Origin: Bufo bufo
Lineage: Eukaryota > Chordata > Amphibia > Anura > Bufonidae
Direction: 5' to 3'
Assembly (NCBI RefSeq): GCF_905171765.1
Contig: NC_053394.1
Location: forward strand, 156,576,756-156,640,755
Length of the DNA: 64,000 nucleotides
Shown here: positions 10,630 through 20,617 of the stretch, piece after piece
How positions within the stretch are numbered: the stretch's first letter is position 1
Layout of the letters: each line of letters begins with the position of its first letter
Made by a program: the position numbers and the translations under genes
Notes under the pieces: model-generated
Seen by the model: only the letters and a program-made list of their open reading frames with translations
What the model was told of the DNA's origin: nothing
The model's database searches: none

Positions 10630-11490
10630 TTTTTGTCACAAGTTAGCGGAAAATGATGATTTTTTTTTTTTTTCTTACAAAGTCTCATATTCCACTAACT
10701 TGTGACAAAAAATAAAAACTTCCATGAACTCACTATGCCCATCACAAAATACCTTGGGGTGTCTTCTTTCCAAAATGGGGTCACTTGTGGGGTATTTATA
10801 CTGCCCTGGCATTTTAGGGGACCTAAAGCGTGAGAAGAAGTCTGGAATCCAAATGCCTAAAAAATGCCCTGTGAAATCGTAAAGGTGCTCTTTAGAATTT
10901 GGGCCCCTTTGGGCACCTAGGCTGCAAAAAAGTGTCACACATGTGGTATCGCCGTACTCAGAAGAATTAGGGCAATGTGTTTTAGGGTGTATTTTTACAT
11001 ATACCCATGCTGGGTGAGAGAAATATCTCTCTAAAAGTCAACTTTTCAATTTTTTTTATACAAAGTTGTCATTTTAGAGAGATATTTCTCTCACCCAGCA
11101 TGGGTATATGTAAAAAGACACCCCAAAACACATTGCCCAACTTCTCCTGAGTACGGCGATACCACATGTGTGACACTTTTTTGCAGCCTAGGTGCGCAAA
11201 GGGGCCCAAATTCCAATGAGTACCTTTTAGGAGGGCATTTTTAGGCATTTGGATTCCAGACTTCTTCTCACGCTTTAGGTCCCCTAAAATGCCAGGGCAG
11301 TATAAATACCCCACAAGTGACCCCATTTTGGAAAGAAGACACCCCAAGGTATTCCGTGAGGGGCATGGCGAGTTCCTCGAATTTCTTTTTTTGGCACAAG
11401 TTAGCGGAATATGATGATTTTTTTTCTTTCTTTTTTTTTCTTACAAAGTCTCATATTCCACTAACTTGTGACAAAAAATAAAATTTCACA
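10630..11490. repeat. Large palindrome A in piggyBac-type element
   Basis: The arms, about 10630-11045 and 11065-11480, are inverted copies; for example CATGCTGGGTGAGAGAAATA at 11007 is mirrored at 11087. The centre carries AT-rich spacer near 11045-11065. The same arm sequence recurs in palindrome B. Confidence 0.75.
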
Positions 11491-11507
11491 TGAACTTACC
11501 ATACCCC

Positions 11508-12108
11508 TGTAAAATAATAAAACTAACACTTTTTTAGTAGGATAGGGTTATTTCAAGGACCATGCAAGGGCAGCACTTGTGTTGAAGTGTCAATTTTGAC
11601 AGGTTGAGACGACAATAGCATTTGGGAAGGTTAGGAATCCTCCTTCTCAGCATATTATTATTATTAGCTTTACAAATAAGGTATACATAGAAGACCATGA
11701 TGTAAGGGAATTTACTTGTTAACCATATATGTCTGTTAGAATGTTAAATTTAGGATACAATGTAACTCTATGTAGAGTCAACCTATAAAATGGCTTTGTT
11801 TCATGACATAGGCAGAGCATTCTTGCACGGACACCTGTTGCTCTCTACACACACACACACAGATTCACACATACACGTTATTTTGGGGAAATAAGCTTTT
11901 TCACTTATTTTAATTGTTTTATTGCTTGCTTGTAACCTTTCAAGACTTATTGCTGTGCTATATTTTTCTCTTTCTAAACTTTGTAACTTTCTTTTTATGA
12001 GAATTAAATCCTTCTAATTTTATCTTTCATCACGAACTTTGCACATTTTGTTGGGCTCCTTCTAAAGCATTTCTTGAAAAATAGAGAAATGCAGGACGTT
12101 ATTCTACA
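11508..12108 (+). mobile_element. Solo LTR, 601 bp, inside the piggyBac-type element
   Basis: The insertion begins TGTAAAATAATAAAAC and ends GTTATTCTACA, with a 5-bp duplication ACCCC at 11503-11507 and 12109-12113. It interrupts the repeated phrase CCATACCCCTCACGGAATACC. TG...CA ends, a 5-bp duplication, a TATA-like CTATAAAATGG near 11790 and an AATTAAA near 12003 support a plus-oriented solo LTR of a retrovirus-like or Gypsy element. Confidence 0.75.
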
Positions 12109-12429
12109 ACCCCTCACGGAATACCTTTGGGTGTCTTCTTTCCAAAATGGGGTCACTTGTGGGGTATTTATTAGGGATCGACCGATATTGATTTTTTAGG
12201 GCCGATACCGATAATTTGTGAACTTTCAGGCCGATAGCCGATAATTTATACCGATATTCTGGTAATTTTCATAAAAAAAATAAAAATCCTACACAAATCT
12301 GCAGAAAATTCATATGTTTATTGTTAACGTGTATTTTTTATTTATTTTTTTAAATCTTTCTTTCATTTATACTTAATATTTTGGTGTTTTTTGTTATTTT
12401 TTTACTAACTTTTAGCCCCCTTAGGGACT

Positions 12430-12850
12430 AGAACCCTTGTCCTATTCACCCTGATAGATCTCTATCAGGGTGAATAGGAGCTCACACTGTCCCTGCTGCT
12501 CTGTGCTTTGTGCACACAACAGCATGGAGCTTACCATGGCAGCCAGGGCTTCAATAGCGTCCTGGCTGCCATGGTAACTGATCGGAGCCCCGTGATTACA
12601 CTTCTGGGGCTCCGATCGGAGGAGCAGGGGAGATGGGATCCTGTGGCCACTGCCACCAATGATTAATACTGGGTGGGGGGGGCGCACTGTGCCACCAATG
12701 ATTAATACTTGGGGGCTTGGGGGGGCACACTGCACCACCAATGATTAATACTGGGGGGCTTGGGGGGGCGCACTGCGCCACCAATGATTAATACCGGGGG
12801 GCTTGGGGGGCGCACTGCGCCACCAATGATTAATACTGGGGAGCTGGCGA
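12430..12850. repeat. GATCGGAGCC module with 40-46-bp tandem repeat
   Basis: A hairpin (ACCATGGCAGCCAGG ... CCTGGCTGCCATGGT, 12533-12575) is followed by GATCGGAGCCCCGTGATTAC and five tandem copies of CCACCAATGATTAATAC with G-runs (12652-12845). A very similar module occurs at 44434-45240. Upstream at 12173, TTAGGGATCGACCGATATTG opens a further nested fragment whose right end was not found. Confidence 0.65.
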
Positions 12851-13700
12851 GTTCATGGAAGTTTTTTTTTTTTGGCACAAGTTAGCAGAAATTATTATTA
12901 TTTTTTTTTTTTCTCAAAAGTCTCCCTTTCCGCTAACTTGTGACAAAAAGTTCAATCTTTCATGGACTCAATATGCCCCTCAGCGAATACCTTGGGGTGT
13001 CTACTTTCCGAAATGGGGTCATTTGTGGGGTGTGTTTACTGTTCTGGCATTTTGGGAGGGGCAAAATTGTGAGCAACCCTGTAAAGCCTAAAGGTACTCG
13101 TTGGACTTTCGGCCCCTTTACGCACCTAGGCTGCAAAAAAGTGTCACACATGTGGTATCGCCGTACTCAGGAGAAGTAGGGCAATGTGTTTTGGGGTGTA
13201 TTGTTACATATACCCATGCTGGGTGAGAGGAATATCTCTGTAAATTGACAACTTTGTATAAAATTTTTTAAAAAGTTGTCATTTACAGAGATATTTCTCT
13301 CACCCAGCATGGCTATATGTAAAAATACACCCCAAAACACATTGCCCTACTTCTCCTGAGTACGGCGATACCACATGTGTGACACTTTTTTGCAGCCTAG
13401 GTGCGCAAAGGGGCCCAAATTCCAATGAGAATCTTTACGATTTCACAGGGCATTTTTTACGCATTTGGATTCCAAACTACTTCTCACGCTTTAGGTCCCC
13501 TAAAATGCCAGTGCAGTATAAATACCCCACAAGTGACCCCATTTTGGAAAGAAGACACCCCAAGGTATTCCGTGAGGGGCATGGCGAGTTCCTAGAATAT
13601 TTGTTTTTTGGCACAAGTTAGCGGAAAATGATTTATTTATTTTTTTTAATTTTTATTTTCTCTTACAAAGTCTCATATTCCACTAACTTGGGACAAAAAA
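12850..13700. repeat. Large palindrome B in piggyBac-type element
   Basis: The arms, about 12850-13255 and 13275-13690, mirror each other around a short AT-rich centre (GACAACTTTGTATAAA...). They are diverged copies of palindrome A, so the block was duplicated within the element. A third, partial copy lies at 13690-14030. Confidence 0.75.
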
Positions 13701-14269
13701 TAAAATTTTACATGAACTCGCCATGCCCCTCACAAAATACCTTGGGGTGTCTTCTTTCCAAAATGGGGTCACATGTGGGGTATTTATACTGCCCTGGCAT
13801 TTTAGGGGCCCTAAAGCATGAGAAGAAGTCTGGAATATAAATGTCTAAAAAAATTTCCGCATTTGGATTCCGTGAGGGGTATGGTGAGTTCATGTGAGAT
13901 TTTATTTTTTGTCACAAGTTAGTGGAATATGAGACTTTGTAAGAAAAAAAAAAAAAACAATAAAAAAAAAAAAATTCTGCTAACTTGTCACAAAAAATAA
14001 ATAAAAATCTTCTATGAACTCGCCATGCCCCTCAAAAGTGATCTTTTTATAGTTCCGCAGGGATTTTACGGTGTTTTTGCATTGATCATAAAAAAAAAAA
14101 TTCTGTCACTGCGGTGGGGCGGACTGAACGCAAGTGTGTGCACAAGATCAGGCCTGATGGGGCGAACACTGCGTTTTTTGTAGAGCCTATAGAACATGTC
14201 CTATTCTTGTCCGCAATTGCGGACAAGAAAAGGCATTTTCTATATAGTTCTGGCAATGTGCGGATCCGC

Positions 14270-14900
14270 AAAATGCGGAAAGCACATTGCCGGTGTCCGT
14301 GTTTTGCGGATCCGCGGTGTCCGTGTTTTGCGGATCCGCGGTGTCCGTGTTTTGCGGATCCGTGGATCCGCAAAACACATACAGGCGTCTGAATGGAGCC
14401 TTACAGGCGGGTGATCAATGACAGGGGGGTGATCAGGGAGTCTATATGGGGTGATCACCCCTCTGTAATGCTCCATTCAGACGTCCGCATGTGTTTTGCG
14501 GATCCGTGGATCCGCGGATCCATAAAACACATATGGACGTCTGACTGGAGCCTTACAGGGGGGTGATCAATGACAGGGGGGTGATCAGGGAGTCTATATG
14601 GGGTGATCACCTCCCTGTCATTGATCACCCCCCTGTAAGGCTCCATTCAGACGTCTGTATGTGTTTTGCAGATCCGCAAAACACATACGGACGTCTGAAT
14701 GGAGCCTTACAGGGGGGTGATCAATGACCGGGGGGTGATCAGGGAGTCTATATGGGGTGATCACCCCCCTGTCATTGATCACCCCCCTGTAAGGCTCCAT
14801 TCAGACGTCCGTATGTGTTTTGCGGATCCGCAAAACACATACGGACATTTGAATGGAGCCTTACAGGGGGGTGATCAATGACAGGGGGGTCATCAATGAC
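14270..14900. repeat. Alternating inverted repeats with GGATCCGC cores
   Basis: The phrase GTGTTTTGCGGATCCGC recurs three times in tandem (14300-14360). Then blocks GAATGGAGCCTTACAGG, GGGGTGATCAATGACAGG and their complements alternate to 14900, giving nested hairpins. The stretch belongs to the piggyBac-type element and has no coding value. Confidence 0.65.
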
Positions 14901-15937
14901 AGGCGGGTGATCAGGGAGTCTAATATGGGGTGATCAGGGGTTAATAAGGGGTTAATAAGTGACGGGGGGGGTGTAGTGTAGTGGTGTTTGGTGCTACTTT
15001 ACAGAGCTGCCTGTGTCCTCTGGTGGTCGATCCAAGCAAAAGGGACCACCAGAGGACCAGGTAGCAGGTATATTAGATGCTGTTAACAAAACAGTGTCTA
15101 ATGTACCTTTCAGGGGTTAAAAAAATCGCATCTACAGCCTGCTAGCGAATGATCGCCGCTGGCAGGCTGTAGATCAGCTCGTTTACCTGCAGTTCCTGTG
15201 AACGCACGCTCCTGTGTGCGCGCGTTCACAGGAAATCTCGCGTCTCGCGAGATGACGTGTATATGCGTCTAGGAGGAAGGAATCGACCGCCTCTGGAACG
15301 CAATCCTGCGTTAGGCGGTCCGGAGGCGGTTAATGCATAAGTTTTGGACACTTGTGCAGAACAAGCCACTGTTTCTCATGATGTTAACTTGTGTGTATAA
15401 AAAGGCGCAGCAATCCTCCCCCCTTGAGGAATAATTTTTGGACGCTTGGTCCCAACAGGCCACTGCTTTTTTTCCCCAATATCAACAGGAATTGAATTGG
15501 GATCACTGGCGCTATTTCGCAATGCAAACTGATAGTGCTGCAAGAAACTGTCAGTACCGCAACTGACTAAAATAATTGCCATATAAAAAAACAGTATTGT
15601 TTCTGCGCAAACTATCCAAAAAAAAAACGTCTCTTAATTGGCTCCTGTTGAGATTCCACCACATCGAATATTCCCCTATACAAATAGTGCAGTTGGTTTG
15701 TGATTTAAATCACTCCTACCTTCGTTTCTCCCGGGGTCTGTTCCTTCAATAGTCCAGCTGTGGTAAAAGCTCCAATGGCTTGGCTCAATCCCGGTCCTTT
15801 AGAGGCAGTTTAGTTCTTTCTTTCAGATGGAAGCGTGCCCCAGCCGACAGCACGCCTCCTCTTTGATGCTCGCGTTCCGGTATGGAGCGGGTGACATCAC
15901 CTAAGCAGAGCTACGAAAACTGAAATGGGAAAAAAAA

Positions 15938-15971
15938 CGCGTTTCGAGAAGTATCGCTTCTCTTCCTCAGG
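15938..15971 (-). ncRNA. Hammerhead-like motif, left arm
   Basis: On the minus strand CTGAGGA is followed by a 6-bp stem GAGAAG/CTTCTC with loop CGATA, then GAAAC. This matches the CUGANGA...GAAA layout of a type I hammerhead, with one extra A before the stem. The left-arm copy keeps the core better than the right-arm copy. Self-cleavage is unproven. Confidence 0.45.
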
Positions 15972-16697
15972 AATACCATTCTCCCATTACTACTCCTCTA
16001 TAGAAATCCTAGCCGGGTTCCTGGGTGGAGTTATGCAAATTTATGTCAGTTGTCTGGTTATGAGACCCTTTTATATGTGACCCTTTTAGTTGTCAAAAAC
16101 AAACAATTTAACCTCACTATTGAGAACCAAAGGAGCTAGACTATTAAGTATAAAAGTTTTAGTATATATGGTGCCTTCTTCAATAAAAATTGTTAAATAA
16201 AAAAAATAATTTCAGATTTACTGTATGTAAGAGTAAATTCTAAAAAGTATTCATTTTTATTCATAACCTCAAAATAAAACGGGGTCCTTCTAAAGGGTCA
16301 TATATTTAATAACATGTGAGAAATTTTACGTAGGTAGAACAAAAAGACCCCTAAAAGAACGTGTAAGGAAGCACATATATAATAGAGCGAAAATATGAAG
16401 AACACTCTGTATCGAGACATTATTCTGAGGTACATGGGGGGAAATGGAAAGGGCCTTGTGTATGCGGTATAGAAAAAGTTACAGTGAGTATAAGAGGAGG
16501 AGATTTAATCAAATATCAATGATTTTTAATCTTACTCTAGCTCCATGGGGTCTCAGTAGTGAGGTTGAATTGTTTGCTTTTGATAACTAAAAGGGTCACA
16601 TATGTGTATACCCAGACAACTGACATGGATTTGCATAACTCCACCCAGGAACCCGGCTAGGATTTATATAGAGAAGCAGTAATGGGAGAATGGTATT

Positions 16698-16731
16698 CCT
16701 GGGAAAGAGAAGCGATACTTCTCGAAACACG
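16698..16731 (+). ncRNA. Hammerhead-like motif, right arm (degenerate)
   Basis: This is the mirror copy of the left-arm motif. The stem GAGAAG/CTTCTC and GAAAC remain, but the first core box reads CTGGGAA rather than CTGANGA, so catalysis is unlikely. Confidence 0.4.
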
Positions 16732-16993
16732 TTTGTTTCCCCCCATTTTAGCTTATGTAGCTCTGCTTAGGTGATGTCACCCCGCTCTATACTGGAGCGC
16801 GACCATCAAACGGCGCGTGCTGCCGGCCGGGGTTCCATCCGAAAGAAATAACTAAACTGCCTCTAAAGGACTCTGGGATAGAGCCAAGCCATTGGAGCTT
16901 TTACCACAGCTGGACTATTGAAGGAACAGACCCCGGGAAAAACGAAGGTAGGAGTGATTCAAATCACAAACCAACTGCACTATTTGTATAGGG

Positions 16994-17397
16994 TGTGGGG
17001 ATTCGCTCTGGTAGGCAGGGTAAGCGGACGCAGTATAGAGGCAACAACAAATTTGTAAAGCAAAACTTTAGTGTTTATTTACATATAAGGCAAAAACAAA
17101 ACGACACGTTGCAGTCTTGGTGTTAGTTCACACAATGGAAAGTCCACAGAACAAAAAATCACCTTGTTTGCAGTTTTATCTCCAGCGGTCCACAACAGGT
17201 TTTAGGGGGCCTGTTTCCTTGAGTGCGGCTCTCAGCCCTCAGCTGCCTATTGAAGGACAGCAAAGTGCTGCTAAAACCCGGACCGGCGCCTAAACTCCTG
17301 TCCGGTATTTGACCTCACCTGGCTGGAAATCAGCCCAGCCACACATGTTGGGAGGAAAATACCTGCCTTCCCAGACAAAACCCCTCGCTGTGTCACA
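16994..17397. mobile_element. Possible solo LTR, 404 bp
   Basis: The insertion splits the right arm of the palindrome. It starts TGTGGGGATTCGCTCTGG and ends GCTGTGTCACA, so TG...CA ends are present, but the flanks share only AGG (AGGG left, AGGT right). Its absence from the left arm shows it is secondary. The LTR class is inference. Confidence 0.45.
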
Positions 17398-17484
17398 AGG
17401 TAAATATTAGATGTGGTGGAATCTCAACAGGAGCCAATTAAGAGACGGTTTATATTTGATAGTTTGCGCAGAAACAATACAGTT

Positions 17485-17790
17485 TTTTTTCCAATAACCC
17501 TTTCAAGACCGGATGATTTAAATTTTTTATACTCCCAAAGCCATAACTTTTTTATTTGTATTTTATTTTTTCATTCACTTAGCCGTATGAGGGCTTTTTT
17601 TGCGGGACAAGTTGCACTTTCTAATGGCGCCATTTACGGTTAGGAAGCATAAAAAAACTTAAAAATATAAATCAAATACCATTTCGCCACGGTCCTATGT
17701 TTTGTTTGTTTTTTACACCATTTCCTATGTGGTAAAACTGACCTGTTACTTTTATTCTCTGGGTCAGTACGATTACAACAAAACCACATA
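17485..17790. other. Transposon-like flank
   Basis: ATAACCCTTTCAAGACCGGA and a run with CGGTCCTATGTTTTG resemble the right part of a frog piggyBac-type non-autonomous element seen also at 35030 and 27060. Boundaries cannot be set. Confidence 0.3.
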
Positions 17791-18089
17791 CACTATTCTC
17801 GAAAAGTTAGGGATATTTGGCTTGTGGATGAAATTTCAGGATGAACATAAAACACACTGTAACCTTTACAGGTGAACTTAATGTGACATTCTCTAAACTT
17901 TTGAATGCACATGTCCAACTGTTCAGTGTTTGAGTGCTTTTTGCACAACTTGCTGTTCTCTAACAAAGGAGCTTAACAGCAAAATTTACAACAGGTGTTT
18001 GATCCATGAATTTCCCAATAAATTTCCTGGTTAAATTAGAATTGGTATTTAAACAGTCCTCCTCATCATGCTTTTCACATTTTGACATC

Positions 18090-18818
18090 ATGAGACCAAG
18101 ACGATACCTAAGGCTACTTTCACACTAGCGTTTTTGCTGGATCTGGCAGGGTTCAGCAAAAACGCTTCCGTTACTGATAATACAACCATCTGCATCCGTT
18201 ATAAACGGATCCGGTTGTATTATCTTTAACATACCCAAGACGGATCCGTCATGAATCCCATTGAGAGTCAACGGGGGACGGATCCGTTTTCTATTGTGTC
18301 AGAGAAAACGGATCCGTCCTTATTTACTTGCATTGTGGTTCATGACGGATCCATCTTGCTCCTCATCCCAGGACGGAAAGCAAACCGCAGCATGCTGCTC
18401 TCCAGTATGAGAACGGAACGGAATGCACTTTAAAACATTCCGTTCTGTTCAGTTACGTTTTGTCCCCATTGACAATGAATGGGGACCAAACTGAAGCGTT
18501 TTTTTTCCAGTATTGAGACCCTATGACGGATCTCAATACCGGAAAATATTAACGCTAGTGTGAAAGTAGCCTAACAATTGATCAACAGTACCTCGCAATT
18601 GCGAGGTTTTAAGCAGCATGTTCTCAGACGGAAGTGGCCCCTGAGCTTAGAGTATCACAGAGTGTCATCGGCGGGTTGCAACAGAGAGACTGGAAGAGTC
18701 ACATAAAGGCATAGAAGTGGACGTCCTTTGGACACATCCCACACTAATGACCGCTTCATTGTGAACAATACCCTGTGGAACCGGATAATGATTGCCACAC
18801 AACTCCAGGCACATTTAA
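18090..18818 (+). pseudogene. Tc1 transposase, 5' fragment
   Basis: After ATG at 18090 the frame reads MRPRRYL, is split by the MITE at 18112-18571, and resumes as QLINSTSQLRGFKQH and further helix-turn-helix-like sequence to IATQLQAHL. It is then cut at TTAA (18815-18818) by the piggyBac-type insertion. A stop lies in frame within GRVT-stop-RHRSGRP. Non-functional. Confidence 0.75.
18112..18571. mobile_element. 460-bp MITE, GGCTACTTTCACAC ends, TAA duplication
   Basis: The inverted ends GGCTACTTTCACACTAGCG and complement are flanked by TAA on both sides (18109-18111, 18572-18574). Three-base TWA duplication suggests the PIF/Harbinger superfamily. It interrupts the Tc1 transposase seven codons in. 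The interior is rich in ACGGATCCG. The same family occurs at 31278. Confidence 0.7.
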
Positions 18819-20617
18819 CCCGTTCGCTACCATTGCCGTACATGTATGGCGATGGGCAAACATGGCGCCCGCTCGCACGTGCAGCGTGATGGGTCTCTGC
18901 TGTTTCAAACAGCTGAGACCCGCGGCTAATGACCACGACCGGCAATAATACCGATTGCGGCCATTAAAGCCTTTAGATGTCGTCATCAAGTGAGATTACA
19001 GCATCTAAAGGGTGAAAAACTCTGAGGTTCATGCTTCCGATCTTCTTACCGGAATTCAATATGCTGGGTCTCTCTGAAGAGACCCAGGGTATTGAAGCTG
19101 CATTTCTTATTTTGGCCAACAGGTAGCAGGCGAACATAAGAAATGAGCAATTCTGTACAAATCATGGGTCTAAGAAAAAAATGGCTTTTGTAGGCTCAAA
19201 TTTGAGCTTCAAATAATTTAAAAAAGGAAAAAAAACTACTTAAAAAAATATAAATAATTAAAAAAATATAAAAGTTTAAATCACCCCCTTTCCGTAGAAT
19301 AAAAAAATAAATACATAAATAACAAAAAATATAAACATCATGGGCATCACCGCTTATGAAAATGCTCGTACTAGTAAAATATAAAAATATTTTCTCATCC
19401 GTCTCATTGGGGGACACAGGAATTGACCATGGGTATAGCTGTTGCTGCTAGGAGGCGGACACTAAGCACACAACGTGTAAGCTCCTCCCTCTTCAGCTAT
19501 ATCCCTTCCTGCAGGGACCAAGCAAATCCGTTTTTAGCTTAGTGTCTGCTGATTTACTAATTTTGTCTCTCTTTTTTTCTAGCGGGAAGCTTCAGGCAGT
19601 CCAGGTAAAAACTGCCTGCACTCCCACCCAGGAGACGGAAGACCAGAGGGTCACCCAAACCCCCTGCTCGTTCCCGCTCTCTAGAAGAAAAGGAGGACAA
19701 GAGGTCCCTGTAAACACCTCTGTCTCCCGCCAGCAAGCGCATAACCACGGCTGCCCCAGCGAAAGTCCCCTCTGTTCCTGTGTAGCGTCCCTCACCAAGG
19801 GGCCGCACACCGAAGGTGGTGATCCGGCTGGAGTCAGGAGGGCAGAAGACGTCGGATAGGTGAGTAGGAGCAGTGCTCCCCTCCACCCTCCCTCCAGTAA
19901 CCCCCTCAGTACCACCTCCATTGCCCCTCTCAGTGCTCCCCTCCAGGACCCCGGCAAGTATTCCCTCCTCCCCACGTGTGGACTAGGGCAGCAATCTCCT
20001 TTAAGGGTTAACATATCTGGGAAGCTGCTGCAGCAAGGGGGTGGCCGCTTTCTTTGTACACACCGCGGGTCTGCTGCGGATTCCCGGGCTGACGGTGTCC
20101 TCTGGAGCGCAGCAGTAGAGGAGGGGGCGGGATTGTCCTGATAAAGCACCGTTTCCTATGTCGGTGCATCGGCTTGGTTCGGGGGCAGCCGGGTCAATTA
20201 TTATTAGAGGCCCCGATTTCTGTGCGGCTGTAGGCTTCCCTGGGAGGCCTGCATGAAGGCGTGGCCTGAGAGCGAGGGGGCGTGGATTGAGAGCGAGGGG
20301 CATGGCCTGGGAGGATGGATGGGCGCTGGAGCCGGCAGCATTGGTGGGGGGCGGAGCTTGTGTTCACCCCGCCCCCACATCAGTGGCAGAGCAGTGGGAG
20401 AGTGGGCTCTGCCCACTTCCTGATTTTTAAAGCTCCTGGCGGGAAATGAGGGTCTGACTGCCCTTTGGAGGGACACAGGCTGGGTAAGTGTTATTTGTCC
20501 ATTCTTGCAGGGCCTAACCTTCCCATTTGCCTCACTGGGGTCACAGGGGTGTCATTATATCTGAACCCAGGTCCCGAAGCAGGCGGTCCTGTTGGTCCGT
20601 CATTTTGCCTGCGCATC

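Larger units (their letters stand above)
10065..15329. mobile_element. 5.3-kb non-coding piggyBac-type element
   Basis: TTAA flanks at 10061-10064 and 15330-15333 bracket ends CCACCTCAGCTCCCC and, at the right, the complement of CCGCCTCCGGACC. TTAA duplication plus CC-rich ends fit the piggyBac superfamily; a Looper-like branch is possible. No transposase frame is present. The interior is built of repeated palindromic blocks (10630-11490, 12850-13700, part at 13860-14030), a block of repeated inverted CAAAACACATACGGACG units (14270-14900), a nested solo LTR (11508-12108) and a nested GATCGGAGCC module (12430-12850). It must depend on a transposase made elsewhere. Confidence 0.65.
15588..17484. 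mobile_element. Palindromic Penelope-like relic
   Basis: The arms, about 15588-16150 and 16510-17484, are inverted copies: ACAGTATTGTTTCTGCGCAA on the left is mirrored at 17457-17478, and GAGCCAAGCCATTGGAGCTT mirrors on both sides. The spacer (16150-16510) is AT-rich. Each arm carries a motif CCTGAGG-AAGAGAAG-CGATA-CTTCTC-GAAAC resembling a hammerhead ribozyme, typical of Penelope-like elements. The right arm is split by a 404-bp insertion at 16994. No reverse-transcriptase frame is present. Confidence 0.55.
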
